NCBI GenBank assembly: GCA_003427395.1
Contig: BFEA01000214.1
Span: 1,042,077-1,068,537, forward strand
DNA from: Chara braunii
Lineage: Eukaryota > Streptophyta > Charophyceae > Charales > Characeae
Reading direction: 5' to 3'
Length of the DNA: 26,461 nt
The translations under genes were made by a program, and so were the position numbers. Positions 1 through 9,345 of the stretch are shown in pieces (the stretch's first letter is position 1; every line of letters begins with the position of its first letter). The notes beneath the pieces were generated by a model, which was given only the letters and a program-made list of their open reading frames with translations, ran no database searches and was not told the DNA's origin.

Positions 1-513
1 GGGGAATGTAGAGGGCGTGGCTCGAGGGGTGTCCAGTTGGTCATCACTAATGGTGGATTTGACTCTTAAAGGTTGAAGTGATGTTGTGGTGGGTGGCTGT
101 GAACAGGTCAGCATAGCCTGGAGGAGGGTCTGCTTCCCCAAAAACGACCGCTCGAAGATAACAAAACTACTATAGAGTCTGGACTCTAGATGTACGACTT
201 TTGGCCTCAAAGAATTATGGTACATCGGTAGCAGGTATTCACTGTGCTGTTTTCCTAGGGCAGGTGTTAATACAGAATATATACAGTCACAACGGTGTCC
301 AATGTTATTAAACATATGCTAAATAAGTAGAGTGATTCTGTACAGTACAGTCATTCCATTCCATTGTTACATTCATATGAACTCTTTTATTTCACTTAAT
401 CATCCATTGAGTCCCTGCCAGTGGATTTGAGTTTCCGTCCTCCAAACCACCAGTGGCCCCAAACCTCTCGATTGATATAGTTTGTCCATCGTGAATGTGG
501 CTTGACTCTTCAC
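1..513. other. Unrecognised intergenic DNA
   Basis: I see no convincing gene here. Short open stretches on both strands have no recognisable domain, no repeated sequence and no coding-like composition. The stretch is mildly AT-rich and leads into the foldback hairpin that starts at 514. Confidence 0.5.
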
Positions 514-621
514 AGCAGGGCCCACTGGTGCTATGTTCGTGGTTGGAAAGCATGAACCTGGCTGTAACAGCAGCCAAATTCGAGCTTTCCTAGAATGAAC
601 ATAGCACAAGTGGGGCCTGGT
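514..621. repeat. 108-nt imperfect foldback hairpin
   Basis: The segment folds back on itself over its whole length. The left arm 514-538 pairs with 597-621, with about 21 of 25 positions matching and a shared TGCTATGTTC core. GGAAAGC at 545-551 pairs with GCTTTCC near 584-590, and GGCTG at 560-564 pairs with CAGCC at 571-575 around a 6-nt loop. About 37 of 50 arm positions are complementary before G-U pairs are counted, and pairing stops sharply outside the arms. It could be a short foldback transposon remnant or a hairpin precursor of a small RNA. The sequence alone does not decide, and no expression signal can be seen. Confidence 0.65.
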
Positions 622-842
622 CCTTCATTTGTTTCAATTTTCAAACTACTCCTTTAACCTCTCGTGTTTCAAACTGCCCCTTGATTCATCTATATTGCCG
701 TGAACTACGTTCTAAAGCTTACTGGGAGGACCAAAGATGGCCACTGTGAAAAACAAAGGGAGAACAAGCAAAAGAGGAAGACAAAAAAACCGAAAGGAAG
801 GGAAAACGAGTAGGGCTCACACCTGTTGTCTCTCACAATCGG

Positions 843-844
<2 letters not shown>

Positions 845-884
<40 letters not shown>
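845..884. repeat. (GA)n microsatellite
   Basis: About 20 uninterrupted GA dinucleotides. They lie inside an open stretch at 737-1087 that encodes a Lys/Arg/Glu-rich peptide of about 116 residues with no recognised domain. The repeat alone supplies the Arg-Glu run, so I do not call a gene here. Confidence 0.95.
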
Positions 885-888
<4 letters not shown>

Positions 889-1087
889 AGAACTGAGGAG
901 GGGTGGTAAGGTTGGTTGTCAACCCACGAATCACAACATGGTGGTGGTAGATATATTTAGCGATAAAATAAGAAGAAGCAGATATCCGTTAAAAATTGGA
1001 ACAATACAGAGGATTAGCATGGATTACAAAAAGAGAAGGAAACAAAAAAGCCGAACATATCAAGCCGATGGGGAGGAGAGGCGGTAA

Positions 1088-1426
1088 ACGGAGGCTTCAA
1101 TTTTCAGACAACTTCTCATGCGATTTATAACAAAACCCCGAGGGTCATTTTAACCAAACTTGCCACCAATTCAGAGAGTGGAGATCATACTAACTACTTC
1201 CGAAAACAAAATTGAAAAAAAGAAAAAGTTAAAAAAAAAAACTATAAAACAGCAAGGCGAAAGTGCACTTTCATGAAAATTTTCCGACATTCCAATTTCA
1301 GAAATTTTAGAAATCTCATCAGAGGAAATTCCAATGGCCCAAATTATACCAAATTCGCCACACAGCAACCTTAAACCACCAGTACTTGGGAGAATGGTTG
1401 ACCCTGAGGAAATGCAGGGCCAACAT
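1088..1426. other. AT-rich intergenic DNA with an AACCACCAGTACTT motif
   Basis: No gene is visible. The stretch contains A-rich runs (1200-1250). The 17-base motif TTAAACCACCAGTACTT at about 1372-1388 recurs, in one or the other orientation, at both ends of the inverted-repeat element near 9853-10005. Confidence 0.5.
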
Positions 1427-1429
1427 TAA

Positions 1430-1449
1430 GGGCGTTGTTAGACACTCCT
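1430..1449 (+). repeat. Left terminal inverted repeat of the Harbinger-like element
   Basis: Twenty bases starting GGG and ending GTTAGACACTCCT. The last 13 bases (1437-1449) match the reverse complement of 3101-3113 perfectly. TAA at 1427-1429 precedes it. Confidence 0.8.
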
Positions 1450-2109
1450 TACGAGTTCCTTGAGCCACAAGGAATTTGGCGGCGGCGTTCCACACATCCC
1501 TGGGGACGTCCCCGAGGACGTTTCCTTGTGGCCTGCCCGCGGTCATTTTCATATGAAGATATGCGGCCGCAGGCGGGGGTGTCTGTGGTCCAGCGTACGG
1601 TGTCCGTGTGGAGACGGCATGGTCCAGCGACGTCCGGCGGAGAAGGGCATGAGGCAGGCCATGAAAAATAAAATAAATTAGGGGGACCTCTACGTTTGAA
1701 ATTCAAAATTTGAAGTACAGCTGTGGTGATGACGACGACATTCAGCTTGCAGCGTGAAGACGGTGTAGGGCTGAATCGGCTTTAGCGGCGGCGTCCCTTC
1801 CGCCCACCTCCCGGCCAATGCACTTGCGTGCACCGGGTGCGTCCATCACCATCGAGCTTCTCCTCCCCATCGTCCACGCCGTCACACGCTGTTCCGCCAG
1901 GGGGACGACATCCATGGAAAGGTGGCAGCTTCTCGGACCTCTCCTCCGGGAGTGAGCGGGTTACATCTCGAGGGTGAGAAGATTGAGACGTCAGTGGAGA
2001 GACGTCATCCCTGTGGAGGTGGTGGCTATGGAGGGCGGCCAGAGAGGGCAGACGTACGCTGTTGACAGCACTTGAGTGGGCAGCCGTGGTGGCGGCTGTG
2101 TCAACCGTT

Positions 2110-2295
2110 ATGTCTCGTTTTCAGCAGGAGAGAGCGCTGAGACGAATGAAGGAGCGGTTGCATGCGCGTAGAAGAAGGACGCTGGTGCAAGCTGCGGATG
2201 ACGGCCCCGACTACGTGGCAACTTCGGAGGCTGTCATTGAGCTGTGCTATACATTGGGTTGCAGCATCATTCTACGAGTGACACCGAGGTGGTGA
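2110..2295 (+). pseudogene. Fragment of unknown basic protein inside the Harbinger-like element
   Basis: From the first ATG at 2110 the frame gives about 61 residues rich in Arg (MSRFQQERALRRMKE, then a run of arginines) and ends in a stop at 2295. About 60 bases on, in other frames, a Gln/Glu/His-rich segment appears (about 2355-2570; words such as AEEQQRDHQKQHSDEEQQRE). This looks like the N-terminus and a low-complexity linker of a once longer protein carried by the element. I do not recognise the family. A DNA-binding partner or the start of a transposase would be plausible from the context but is not shown. Confidence 0.35.
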
Positions 2296-2641
2296 ACCAA
2301 ACGCAGGACGGGGGGGACATGGGAAGACCTTCGACAATGTGACAATGCCACGGATGACTACTTCAACGAGAAGCGGCACAGCGCCGAGGAGCAGCAGAGG
2401 GACCACCAGAAGCAGCACAGCGATGAGGAGCAGCAGAGGGAGCCTGCGGTACCGGTCGGTCATGAACTGCACCGTGGAGAGGGCAGCAATGAGGACACGA
2501 CGACGGAGAAGGCAAGAATCTTATCGGACATGCAACATTTGACGACATGCATGGAAATACGACGCTTGTGAAGAAACCTCTTCTGTGGACGGACTGAAGG
2601 CGCCGCCGGGAAAAAAAAAAATTCCGACCATTGATGCTGGC

Positions 2642-2830
2642 CGAAAACGACGACGACGCCCGATGGAGGCCCACCGCCAACAGTAGCCGTTTGGGGCCGT
2701 TGGGGGACTATGCATACGTTCCTCGAGCGTGTGAGACCGCATGATGGCGGTCGAAAACGACGACGCCACCCGATGGAGGCCCACCGCCAATAGTAGCATT
2801 GGGGGACGTTGGGGGACTACGCAGATGTTG
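2642..2830. repeat. Tandem duplication, about 110-bp unit
   Basis: The block starting CGAAAACGACGACG and continuing through CCGATGGAGGCCCACCGCC to GTTGGGGGACTA occurs at about 2642-2720 and again at 2752-2830, offset 109-110 bases, with scattered substitutions and small indels. It lies inside the Harbinger-like element and probably arose after or during its internal decay. Confidence 0.85.
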
Positions 2831-3100
2831 GAAGGGGGGGATGTCCGTGCTAACGCCGCTGGACCACATCTGGACCACCCAATAACCAAAACTCTCCGTC
2901 GATGCATGTCTTCGTCACTCCGTGAATCACGGGTCCTTGAGCTCCAAGGGACCTCACGAGGTCTCTTGGAGATGAGGAAAATTTGGCTGGGGCCACAAGG
3001 ATGCCACAAGGAATTTTCCTTGTGGTGTTTTCACATTTCTTTTTCAATTCCGTCCCCAAGGACAGGTGGAAAGAGCACGTCCTTATATTTCATGTCCCCG

Positions 3101-3120
3101 AGGAGTGTCTAACGATACCC
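3101..3120 (-). repeat. Right terminal inverted repeat of the Harbinger-like element
   Basis: AGGAGTGTCTAAC (3101-3113) followed by GATACCC, mirroring the left end. TAA at 3121-3123 follows directly and matches the TAA on the left side. Confidence 0.8.
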
Positions 3121-3123
3121 TAA

Positions 3124-3726
3124 GTAGTCATCCCTCTTGGCCAACCAAGGGAGGGGGTCTATGAATGCCATCAGGTAGGAGGGAAGGAATACATGATCCA
3201 TACTGCACACAAACTGAGGCCGTGGTGCCACAAGGGCAGAGCATACGGCCACCTGAGCACTGAATACGCCTGCCCGCTCCACCTGCAGAAAAAGGGTGAG
3301 GACAACAGGGAGACTGATGAGGGACCCGATTAAGGTCACCCATTGGAGAACAGTGGACCCGGGACATGAAGGTTGAATTTATGTTGAAGACACCTCTATC
3401 AGGTGGGTATTGGAAAGACCCGGGGAACCGGACTGGGGAACAGGTCCCCCAAACGCATGGACCCCCCCGTCTCTGGTGGAGGAGAAAGTGCAGGAGAAAC
3501 AAGTAAGACCCCTGCAGGGGAGTTGGGAGAGTTCAGGGTGGAAAACAGTAGGGAAGAAAGGAGGGAAGGAGATCTGGGTCCAAAAACAGCAGGCACAACC
3601 CACCCCGGGCCCCACTGCTGAGCGGTGCACTCAAGAAGAGGAGTACAGAAGGTACCAGTGACCAGAATGAGGCTGAAATTGCAAAGAGAAAGAGCATACG
3701 GCTAGGGGAGTCGTCAACACAACCAG
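3124..3726. other. 5' region of the first LINE, no intact gene
   Basis: Outside the DNA element the sequence becomes purine-rich on the plus strand and gradually enters the ORF1 remnant of the LINE. Open plus-strand stretches at about 3403-3621 and 3410-3661 are Gly/Glu/Pro-rich and could be the decayed ORF1 N-terminus. The true 5' end of the LINE is not visible. Confidence 0.4.
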
Positions 3727-4972
3727 ATGCAACAAACAGTATCCCTAGAAGGTTGGAACAGGAGGGAGCAGAAGGGCAGCTGGAGAGACAATGGAGGTGA
3801 TGTGGGAACAGCTAGAGGTGGAGAAACGGGAATATTAAGGGTGACAGCAAGAAAGGACCAGACAGGAGGTACCGACCCCCTCCAAGCAGCCTTTGGTCTG
3901 GATCCTATGGATTTGGACCCTCTTCCGGACAACACTAGCATGTCACCAGAGGGGTTGGCCCCGGAGAGAGACCCAGAAGGCGAGGAGGGAACATCGTCGC
4001 TACACCTGCCCATGGAATAGAAATTGGTCGCCATTGCAGACTGGCTGATGGCCAACCTGAAAGCAAAACATAGCCCCCTTACTGATAATTTTCGGGATAA
4101 TGCTGGATACGAGCCCATCACCCGAAATGTGCTGGAGCGGGGATTGCAATCGGGGGTAATGTGGGCTGAAGCATGGCACAGATTGGCCATAATCGTGTCT
4201 ACACGTCTTCAGGCACCACATGCTGCAGCAACAAGGGAAGAGGCAACACAGATTGGCCACAATCGTGTCTACACGTCTTCAGGCACCACATGCTGCAGCA
4301 ACGAAGGAAGCAAATCAGGATGGAGCCCAAGAGGCAACAGAGGAANAAAGGACCAGGAAGGTCCAAGACCCCCCGGTTATGCAGCAATCAGCCCCGNCGC
4401 TGGGTCCGGACCCACCGGACCCGGATGAGAACGCGTCACTGGATCTGGTGCAAAGAAGGAAGTTGAGGCAGCTAGTCGAGATGGGTTGTGATACTGGCTC
4501 CCTGTCGCAAGCGACCATGCTACTCATCCCCGTTTAGAAGAAAGATGGGAAATGGGAAGTGGGTCTATCACCGGCAAAGAATGGCAGACAAGGGGGTGTC
4601 ACGTTACGAGGTTGGTNGTCGTTTTGGACAAGTCNACCAAACAGCTCGTCCGAGGCAGCGGTAGGACTTCTGCAAATGCANCTGGAATCCCACATTGCAA
4701 AAACCTTACCACNAGGGCCACAGGCTACGACTTTGATTACAACAAGCCCCAACAAGATTGCGCACAGAGATGTATACATATGTTTCGACCCAACCAAAGA
4801 AAATAGTCTAAGATGGCATACCCACATCCAACTGCTCAACCTGCAAACGGTCAGGATCNGGCACAGTGACACCTGGACTGAGCACGGTGTTCAGAGTAGT
4901 TTATGCACTTTTCTCAGGAGGTCAGGAGCTGCAGATTGGGAATGGGAACAACTGTCGTGGATCCATGTGTGA
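3727..4972 (+). pseudogene. LINE ORF1-like remnant
   Basis: One frame is readable from 3727 to about 4233, broken by a TAG at 4018-4020. After a 70-bp tandem duplication shifts the frame by one, the reading continues from about 4220 to 4972, with a TAG at 4535-4537. The product would be a helical protein rich in Glu, Gln and Pro (segments like VAIADWLMANLKAKHSP and VQRRKLRQLVEMG). I see no CCHC knuckle or RRM signature, so ORF1 is assigned from position, just upstream of the APE domain. Removing the duplication would restore one continuous frame, which suggests the duplication came after the coding phase. Twelve ambiguous bases fall in or just after this stretch. Confidence 0.5.
4177..4309. 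repeat. 70-bp tandem duplication in LINE ORF1
   Basis: CACAGATTGGCC... at 4177 is repeated from 4247 with only a few changes over about 63 bases, an offset of exactly 70. As 70 is not a multiple of three it shifts the ORF1 frame by one, and the same peptide (STRLQAPHAAAT) appears twice in different frames. Confidence 0.95.
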
Positions 4973-5061
4973 CCATAATATGACTGCNAGATTAGTGGAT
5001 GACCCGNTTAAAGCAGTATACGNGAAATACCGCATTTGGAATCTATGCTAAAGAGCAGCNN
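4346..5061. other. Cluster of ambiguous bases (N)
   Basis: Twelve single N calls lie at 4346, 4397, 4617, 4635, 4681, 4713, 4859, 4988, 5007, 5023, 5060 and 5061, and nowhere else except the gap at 12127. Isolated Ns inside a repeat suggest a consensus built from several similar copies or unresolved polymorphism. Codons across them are uncertain. Confidence 0.95.
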
Positions 5062-5063
5062 AC

Positions 5064-5462
5064 CTGGACTTGCGGTCACTAAATGTGAATGGCCTGGCTT
5101 CGTGCAAACCTGACAAACAAAACGCAATTTGGGATTTAATGAGAGGGGTGGGGGAAAGAAACTGGCTGGATATAGTGTGTGTACAGGAATCGCACCTGAT
5201 GGACACCCGAGAGCACAATGGCATACACCAAATCGTCTGGCCATACAAGACCGTCAGGGCCCACGCCCCAAAACCGGGGAGTGCAGGGGTGGCCATCTGG
5301 ATTCCCCTTGAGTCCCAGGCAGATCTGGTGCACTGGGTGGTTGACCAGGAGGGAGGTCAATGGGTGTCAATCCTGGTCACGTTGGAACCTGAAATAGTAT
5401 GTATATTGTGTATCTATGCGCCCAATACTGTAAGTGAAAGGATGGGGTCCCGGATATTATAG
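5064..5462 (+). pseudogene. LINE ORF2: AP-endonuclease domain, 5' part
   Basis: This is the N-terminal half of an exonuclease-endonuclease-phosphatase (APE) domain, which nicks target DNA for target-primed reverse transcription. Visible motifs in order: RSLNVNGL with the conserved Asn, VCVQESHL with the metal-binding Glu, SAGVAIW, and CIYAPNTVSER (the YxPN motif). The frame is open for about 130 residues and stops at 5462. The second half (GDFN, the Asp-containing DFFLVS-type motif and the SDH motif) is not found downstream, although LINE copy 2 retains those parts, so this domain is truncated. The sequence upstream in the same frame is blurred by N bases at 5060-5061. Confidence 0.85.
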
Positions 5463-5483
5463 CAAGGAACTGCAACGCAGCTC

Positions 5484-6098
5484 TTGACCGGTGGATGGAT
5501 AGATGGCGAACACCCTCCCTTGCTCTGTGGTATGTGGAGGAAGATGAGCGAATTGCGTATCACTAAAAGCATTCAACACCTTCCGGAGGCTAAGCCCAGA
5601 TACAAAAGTTTGCTCCTGCCTACGGAAGACTGGCACGGAGAACCAGACGAGATCCAGGATCGACTTAATCACGACCTCAAAAGACTTGGAAGGATCTCTG
5701 CTTCTCGCAGCGATCTTACTAGCCAGCCCCTACCCGGGTCTGGATCACAAAATGTGCACGGTCATTTTATCCTTGTGAAAGAAACCAGATTGTCGACCTG
5801 GCTTTTACAAATTTACATTTTTTATCTTACAACAACAAACCTTTCAAAAATACATTATAGACTGCTGGACGTTTCGGCATACACAAAACGACACATTCAA
5901 CAGGAAATAGATGGGTTTAATAATGGTATGTTCTATCTGTGTGGAAAATGTCAAGCATATTTCAAACTTTTAGCAGCCAGGAAGCGTCAGCAAGAGACGG
6001 AAATTCACCAACAACTGCAGCAACTTGAACACCAACATCAGTCTGATGGCTCACACAGCTCACACGAGGTTCAACATACACAGCAAGAAGAACGTTAA
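5484..6098 (+). other. 204-codon open stretch of unknown origin inside the LINE
   Basis: This is the longest open frame in the first LINE and sits where the second half of the APE and the linker should be. The translation has no motif I recognise. It has a hydrophobic segment (LLQIYIFYLTTTNL, about residues 107-120), a CGKC pair and a Gln/His-rich tail (about residues 165-204). It may be a decayed or substituted linker, a fragment from another element, or a chance open frame. Comparison with LINE copy 2 gives no obvious alignment over this stretch. Confidence 0.3.
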
Positions 6099-6220
6099 GA
6101 AAAACAGACACTGGAACAACAACTCCAGACTTCTGTCACACAACGCTAGGAGGGAACATGCATCAGAGGACGACTGACACAACATCAACGGACGGAACCA
6201 TGGGAAAAAAAATTATTTAG

Positions 6221-6454
6221 CATGGCTCGCGTACGTGCGCACATAACAACCACAAAAGCGTTTTATGATCTCCCAACCGGACATCAGGATAGTGCCGCCT
6301 CCACCCCTCGCTACGTGCAGATAGCAAGGTCCTTTAGCATGACTCGCGTACGTGCGCACGTAACAACCATAGAAGCGTTTTATGATTCGCCGACCGGACA
6401 TCAGGATAGTGTTGCCTCCACCCCCCGCTACGTGCAGATAGCAAGGTCCTTCTG
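6221..6454. repeat. 117-bp in-frame tandem duplication in the LINE linker
   Basis: Two adjacent 117-bp units (6221-6337 and 6338-6454) are about 88-90% identical, each beginning CATGRCTCGCGTACGTGCGC. The unit is 39 codons, so the frame is kept: MARVRAHITTTKAFYD is followed 39 residues later by MTRVRAHVTTIEAFYD. The peptide ends in FCRDLFT, matching the YYRNLFT that precedes the RT in LINE copy 2, so the duplicated block is part of the ORF2 linker. Confidence 0.95.
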
Positions 6455-6549
6455 CAGGGACCTGTTTACGTCTCGATGCGCCAGAGGAAGAAGAACATAA
6501 GGGAAAAAGAAATTTAGGACTTCCTGAAACCACTGGAAAAGACCCTGTC

Positions 6550-7378
6550 GGGCTAGCAAAAAATAGCTCTAGACTGCCCCATGTCCATGGAGGAAATTTG
6601 GACGACGATGATGCAGATGGACGAAGAGAAGGCGTCAGGCATAGATGGGCTCCCTAAAGAGTTATGGGAGACTTTTTGGACTCAAATGGACTTCTATAGT
6701 CAGGGGTGGGAGACAGGGTGAATGGGCGAGCTATACAAAAAGGGGGACAAGATGGATAACTGGAACTATAGGCCAATAACTTTGCTTACTGTGGTGTACA
6801 AAATGTTAGCGAAAGCCCTGGCAAACCGCTTAATCCCAGTCTTGGATGATATTATCCATCCTACACGGACCGGGTTTGTCAAAGGGTGCATGATTCCAAA
6901 TAATATCCTATTAGTTAATGAACTCCTCAAACTAACAAGACAAGATAAACAAAATGTGTGTATCGCTTTCGGAAAAGCTTACAACCAAGTAGTCTTTTTT
7001 AGACAAATGCATGGGAAAAATGAACATTGGGCTTGTTTTTAGGCATTGGACCGGAATACTGCATCATAATACCACTACGTGTGTCCAAGTTAATAGAAGG
7101 GTAGCGCCTCCCTTCCCGCTGCAACGGTCGGTCAGACAAGGGGACCCTCAGACACCCTTCCTTTTTATAATTGTGATGTAGGCACTGAAAACGAACCTTC
7201 GTGCCAACAAAGTTATGAGGAAGTTGTAGATTTCGTCTATCCCTGAGGACACGCTCCCCGTCTGTTCTATGTTTGTAGATGTTTTGGCAATGATCGTGCA
7301 TGCCACTGCAACAACTATGGAGGAGATCAAAAGACTATTTGACCGCTTTACAACGGTCTTAGACATTGATTGTTAACT
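6550..7378 (+). pseudogene. LINE ORF2: reverse transcriptase domain
   Basis: This is an RVT_1-type domain. Motifs in order: EEKASGIDGLPKEL (6620s), LYKKGD and NYRPITLL (6730-6785), TRTGFVKG...NNILLVNELLK (6870-6930), IAFGKAYNQV (motif A), RQGDPQTPFLFIIV (motif B), and SMFVDVLAMIV (motif C). In active LINEs motif A reads close to LDFEKAYD and motif C FADD (family knowledge). Here both motif A aspartates are replaced and the second Asp of motif C is Val, so polymerase activity is lost. A TGA at about 6719-6721 sits in the frame, and material between DFYSQGW and GELYKKGD appears deleted. Confidence 0.9.
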
Positions 7379-7400
7379 GGGGAAATAAAACTTTGGGTTC

Positions 7401-7862
7401 GTGGATCCATCATCAAGGGGTGCGCCCCCAGAGCTGCTACGGGTCAAATGGCTCGCAAAAGAAGTCGCGGTTAGGGTATTGGGAATCATGTTAACGGCAC
7501 TAGGTAAGCCTGCATCGAATGATGAGTGGATACTAGAACCCGCTTTAGAACATCTGACTTACTGGAATGACCAACACACCTCCCTAATCGGTAGGGTGTT
7601 GACGATTAACAGTGTGGTACTGACGACCCTTTGGTATTTTTTCGCAATTACGGCTATCAGTAAGGAGGTCATTCGATCACTGAAACGACAGTTAACAACC
7701 CTACTGTGGAGAGGCAATGGTGAGCTCTTGAACGTCGTTAGCAGGGTAGCTTGGCCATTGGTGGTCCTACCCAAGGATAAGGGGGGGCTGGGGATTCTAG
7801 ACACGGACACACAGATTACAACATTAATGGTTCAATGGGCTAGGAGACTGCTCTTCACATAA
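7401..7862 (+). pseudogene. LINE ORF2: post-RT connection region
   Basis: An open frame of about 153 codons follows the RT. It reads like the region that follows RVT_1 in plant L1-like LINEs: RVLGIMLTALG, then helical segments around WNDQHTSLIGRVLTINSVVL, LWRGNGE and KGGLGILD (the familiar KGGLGL motif), then MVQWARRLL. Its role in active elements is structural, linking RT to the C-terminal nucleic-acid-binding region. The frame ends at a TAA at 7860-7862, after which reading continues only in pieces. Confidence 0.8.
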
Positions 7863-8879
7863 CATCTCCCATGGTATACCCTTGCACTCAAACAAATACT
7901 ATTTGCCAGACTCGCTCCACAAACACCACATGATGTCAACCTGTTGACCTGACTACCGTTTCTGGACCGTGTCACGGTGCACTCGAGATGGTCGAGGATC
8001 GAACAGAGGAACAATCCGTAAGGACTTGGCCAAGGAGGACTTTTGGGTCAGGGTCTTAAGAGTTTGGCGCCAACTTCCACTTCCTGACAACCCCCCGCCG
8101 ACGAGGTGGGAGGAAGTGATCGGCCAACCCCTTTTTGGAAATAGGAGGATTACGTACCAGCGCAGCAGGGTGTATTGCAGCTCAGCCTCGTCGTGGTGTA
8201 GTTGGGAAAAAAAAGACGTAATTAAAATAAAGGATATTTGGGACTCAGAGAAAGGGGACTGGAGAACAGTGCTGCAACTGAAAGTCACATTAAAATATTC
8301 AATACTGTCATAATGTTGAGGAGAACCTTGAACTGTTGATATTCGTTATCCTGCGCAAAGGGCTGTGACTGGTAGAAGGGGACTGGGATAACGTTACGGG
8401 GGACTCAGAAAGTGTAGGAAATGTGGTGGACATACGAACGGACGAAACACTGATTAACCTTTTTCATATAGGCAAAGATAACGTTATCACTCGGTACACC
8501 CCATAAGTGGTGAGATGGGGAAACAATAGGGAACTACACAGGATGCGCGTGCTGCGGGACAAGGATGTATGGATTGCATATCAGCCAAATACCCCATTGG
8601 CAGAGCTCCCTTTGGATCCTGAGGACTGGCAGTGGGCACACCCACGAAAATGCTGATCTCAGGGGAATGCAAAGTTGTACAACCTGATGGTGAACACAAC
8701 GTACCGACTACTGCGACCAAAAGGAAACCTTAAAGAAAAGTTGAAGAATCGATGGAGGTCCCAATTAAATGTGGGGATTGAGGTTATCCAACGTATTCGA
8801 TGATTCACTGCCACAAGGTCTAGACCAGCAAAGATGGCCTCGCTGCAGTGACAGATAGAACATAGTTGCCTACCCACCA
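7863..8879 (+). pseudogene. Decayed LINE ORF2 C-terminal segment
   Basis: This kilobase lies between the connection region and the zinc finger. It can be read only in short pieces in all three plus frames, with many stops, and represents the eroded C-terminal third of ORF2. No independent gene is seen; a 114-codon open stretch at 7969-8313 has no recognisable motif. Confidence 0.6.
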
Positions 8880-9345
8880 AGTTACACCAACGATTGGCTG
8901 ATAGATCGAACCTATCTGGACCAGAAGGGGTGGGCGCTACCATGGTGTAAATCGTGCCACACTGTCTTCCCCTCCCGCAGAATCCCGGAAACCATAGAAC
9001 ACATATTCATACAGTGTCCGGGGACAGTTCTTACATGGCGTTGGTGGGATAGGATCTGGTCCCAGTTGGGCACTGGGTCAAAGTGGCCTTGGAATTGAAA
9101 GGCCATACTATGCGAGACATGGACTTCCCCCACAAACAACGCTTTTGAAAATAACATGTTTAAATAGGGAGGAAAGCGATCATACGGACCCTCTGGAGGA
9201 AACATTGTATGCATAAGCATAGAGGAGGGAGAGGCGGCAGATATGATAGAACAATATGTTCAGCAAGAACTAACGGTACATTGGCAAAAAGTTAAAAACC
9301 AATTGGATCTGTTTCATTCATCCAAAGATATGACACAAACAATTT
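8880..9345 (+). pseudogene. LINE ORF2: zf-RVT zinc finger and tail
   Basis: The frame WLIDRTYLDQKGWALPWCKS leads into CKSCHTVFPSRRIPETIEH and then IFIQCPG. The pattern C-x2-C-x14-H-x4-C, followed by a Trp-rich segment (LTWRWWDRIW), is the zf-RVT zinc-binding domain found after LINE-type RTs in plants. It probably binds nucleic acid during reverse transcription. After a stop near 9098 further pieces (EEGEAADMIEQYVQQEL...) run to a TAG at about 9343-9345, the likely end of ORF2. Confidence 0.8.

Larger units (their letters stand above)
1430..3120. mobile_element. PIF/Harbinger-like DNA element, decayed, probably non-autonomous
   Basis: The element is bounded by 20-bp terminal inverted repeats. 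The left end is GGGCGTTGTTAGACACTCCT, and the right end read in reverse complement is GGGTATCGTTAGACACTCCT, 16 or 17 of 20 identical. TAA lies immediately outside on both sides (1427-1429 and 3121-3123). A 3-bp TAA/TTA target duplication with a TIR starting GG is typical of PIF/Harbinger transposons (family knowledge). Subterminal regions at both ends are rich in the inverted word CCACAAGGAA/TTCCTTGTGG (about 1467, 1525, 2994-3025), which could be transposase-binding or foldback sequence. The interior is GC-rich with only broken coding remnants. I find no DDE transposase, so mobilisation would have to be in trans. The assignment rests on ends and target site, not on a recognised protein. Confidence 0.7.
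3400..9345 (+). mobile_element. Degenerate L1-like LINE retrotransposon (copy 1)
   Basis: The order of remnants on the plus strand is ORF1-like (3727-4972), AP-endonuclease (5064-5462), a linker with a 117-bp duplication, reverse transcriptase (about 6550-7378), connection region (7401-7862) and a C-terminal zinc finger (about 8940-9020). This is the domain order of plant-type L1 LINEs with APE, RVT_1 and zf-RVT. Stops and frameshifts occur throughout, part of the APE is missing or unrecognisable, and catalytic RT residues are substituted, so the copy is dead. Boundaries are approximate: no target duplication or clear poly-A tail was found. A related copy starts near 23.04 kb. Confidence 0.85.

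Noticed and set aside
737-1087. 116-codon open frame on the plus strand
   Set aside because: About a tenth of it is the GA microsatellite and the rest is low-complexity Lys/Arg sequence without a motif or repeated copy elsewhere.
3313-3345. CTGATGAG resembling a hammerhead core
   Set aside because: No helix II and no GAAA follow within a suitable distance.
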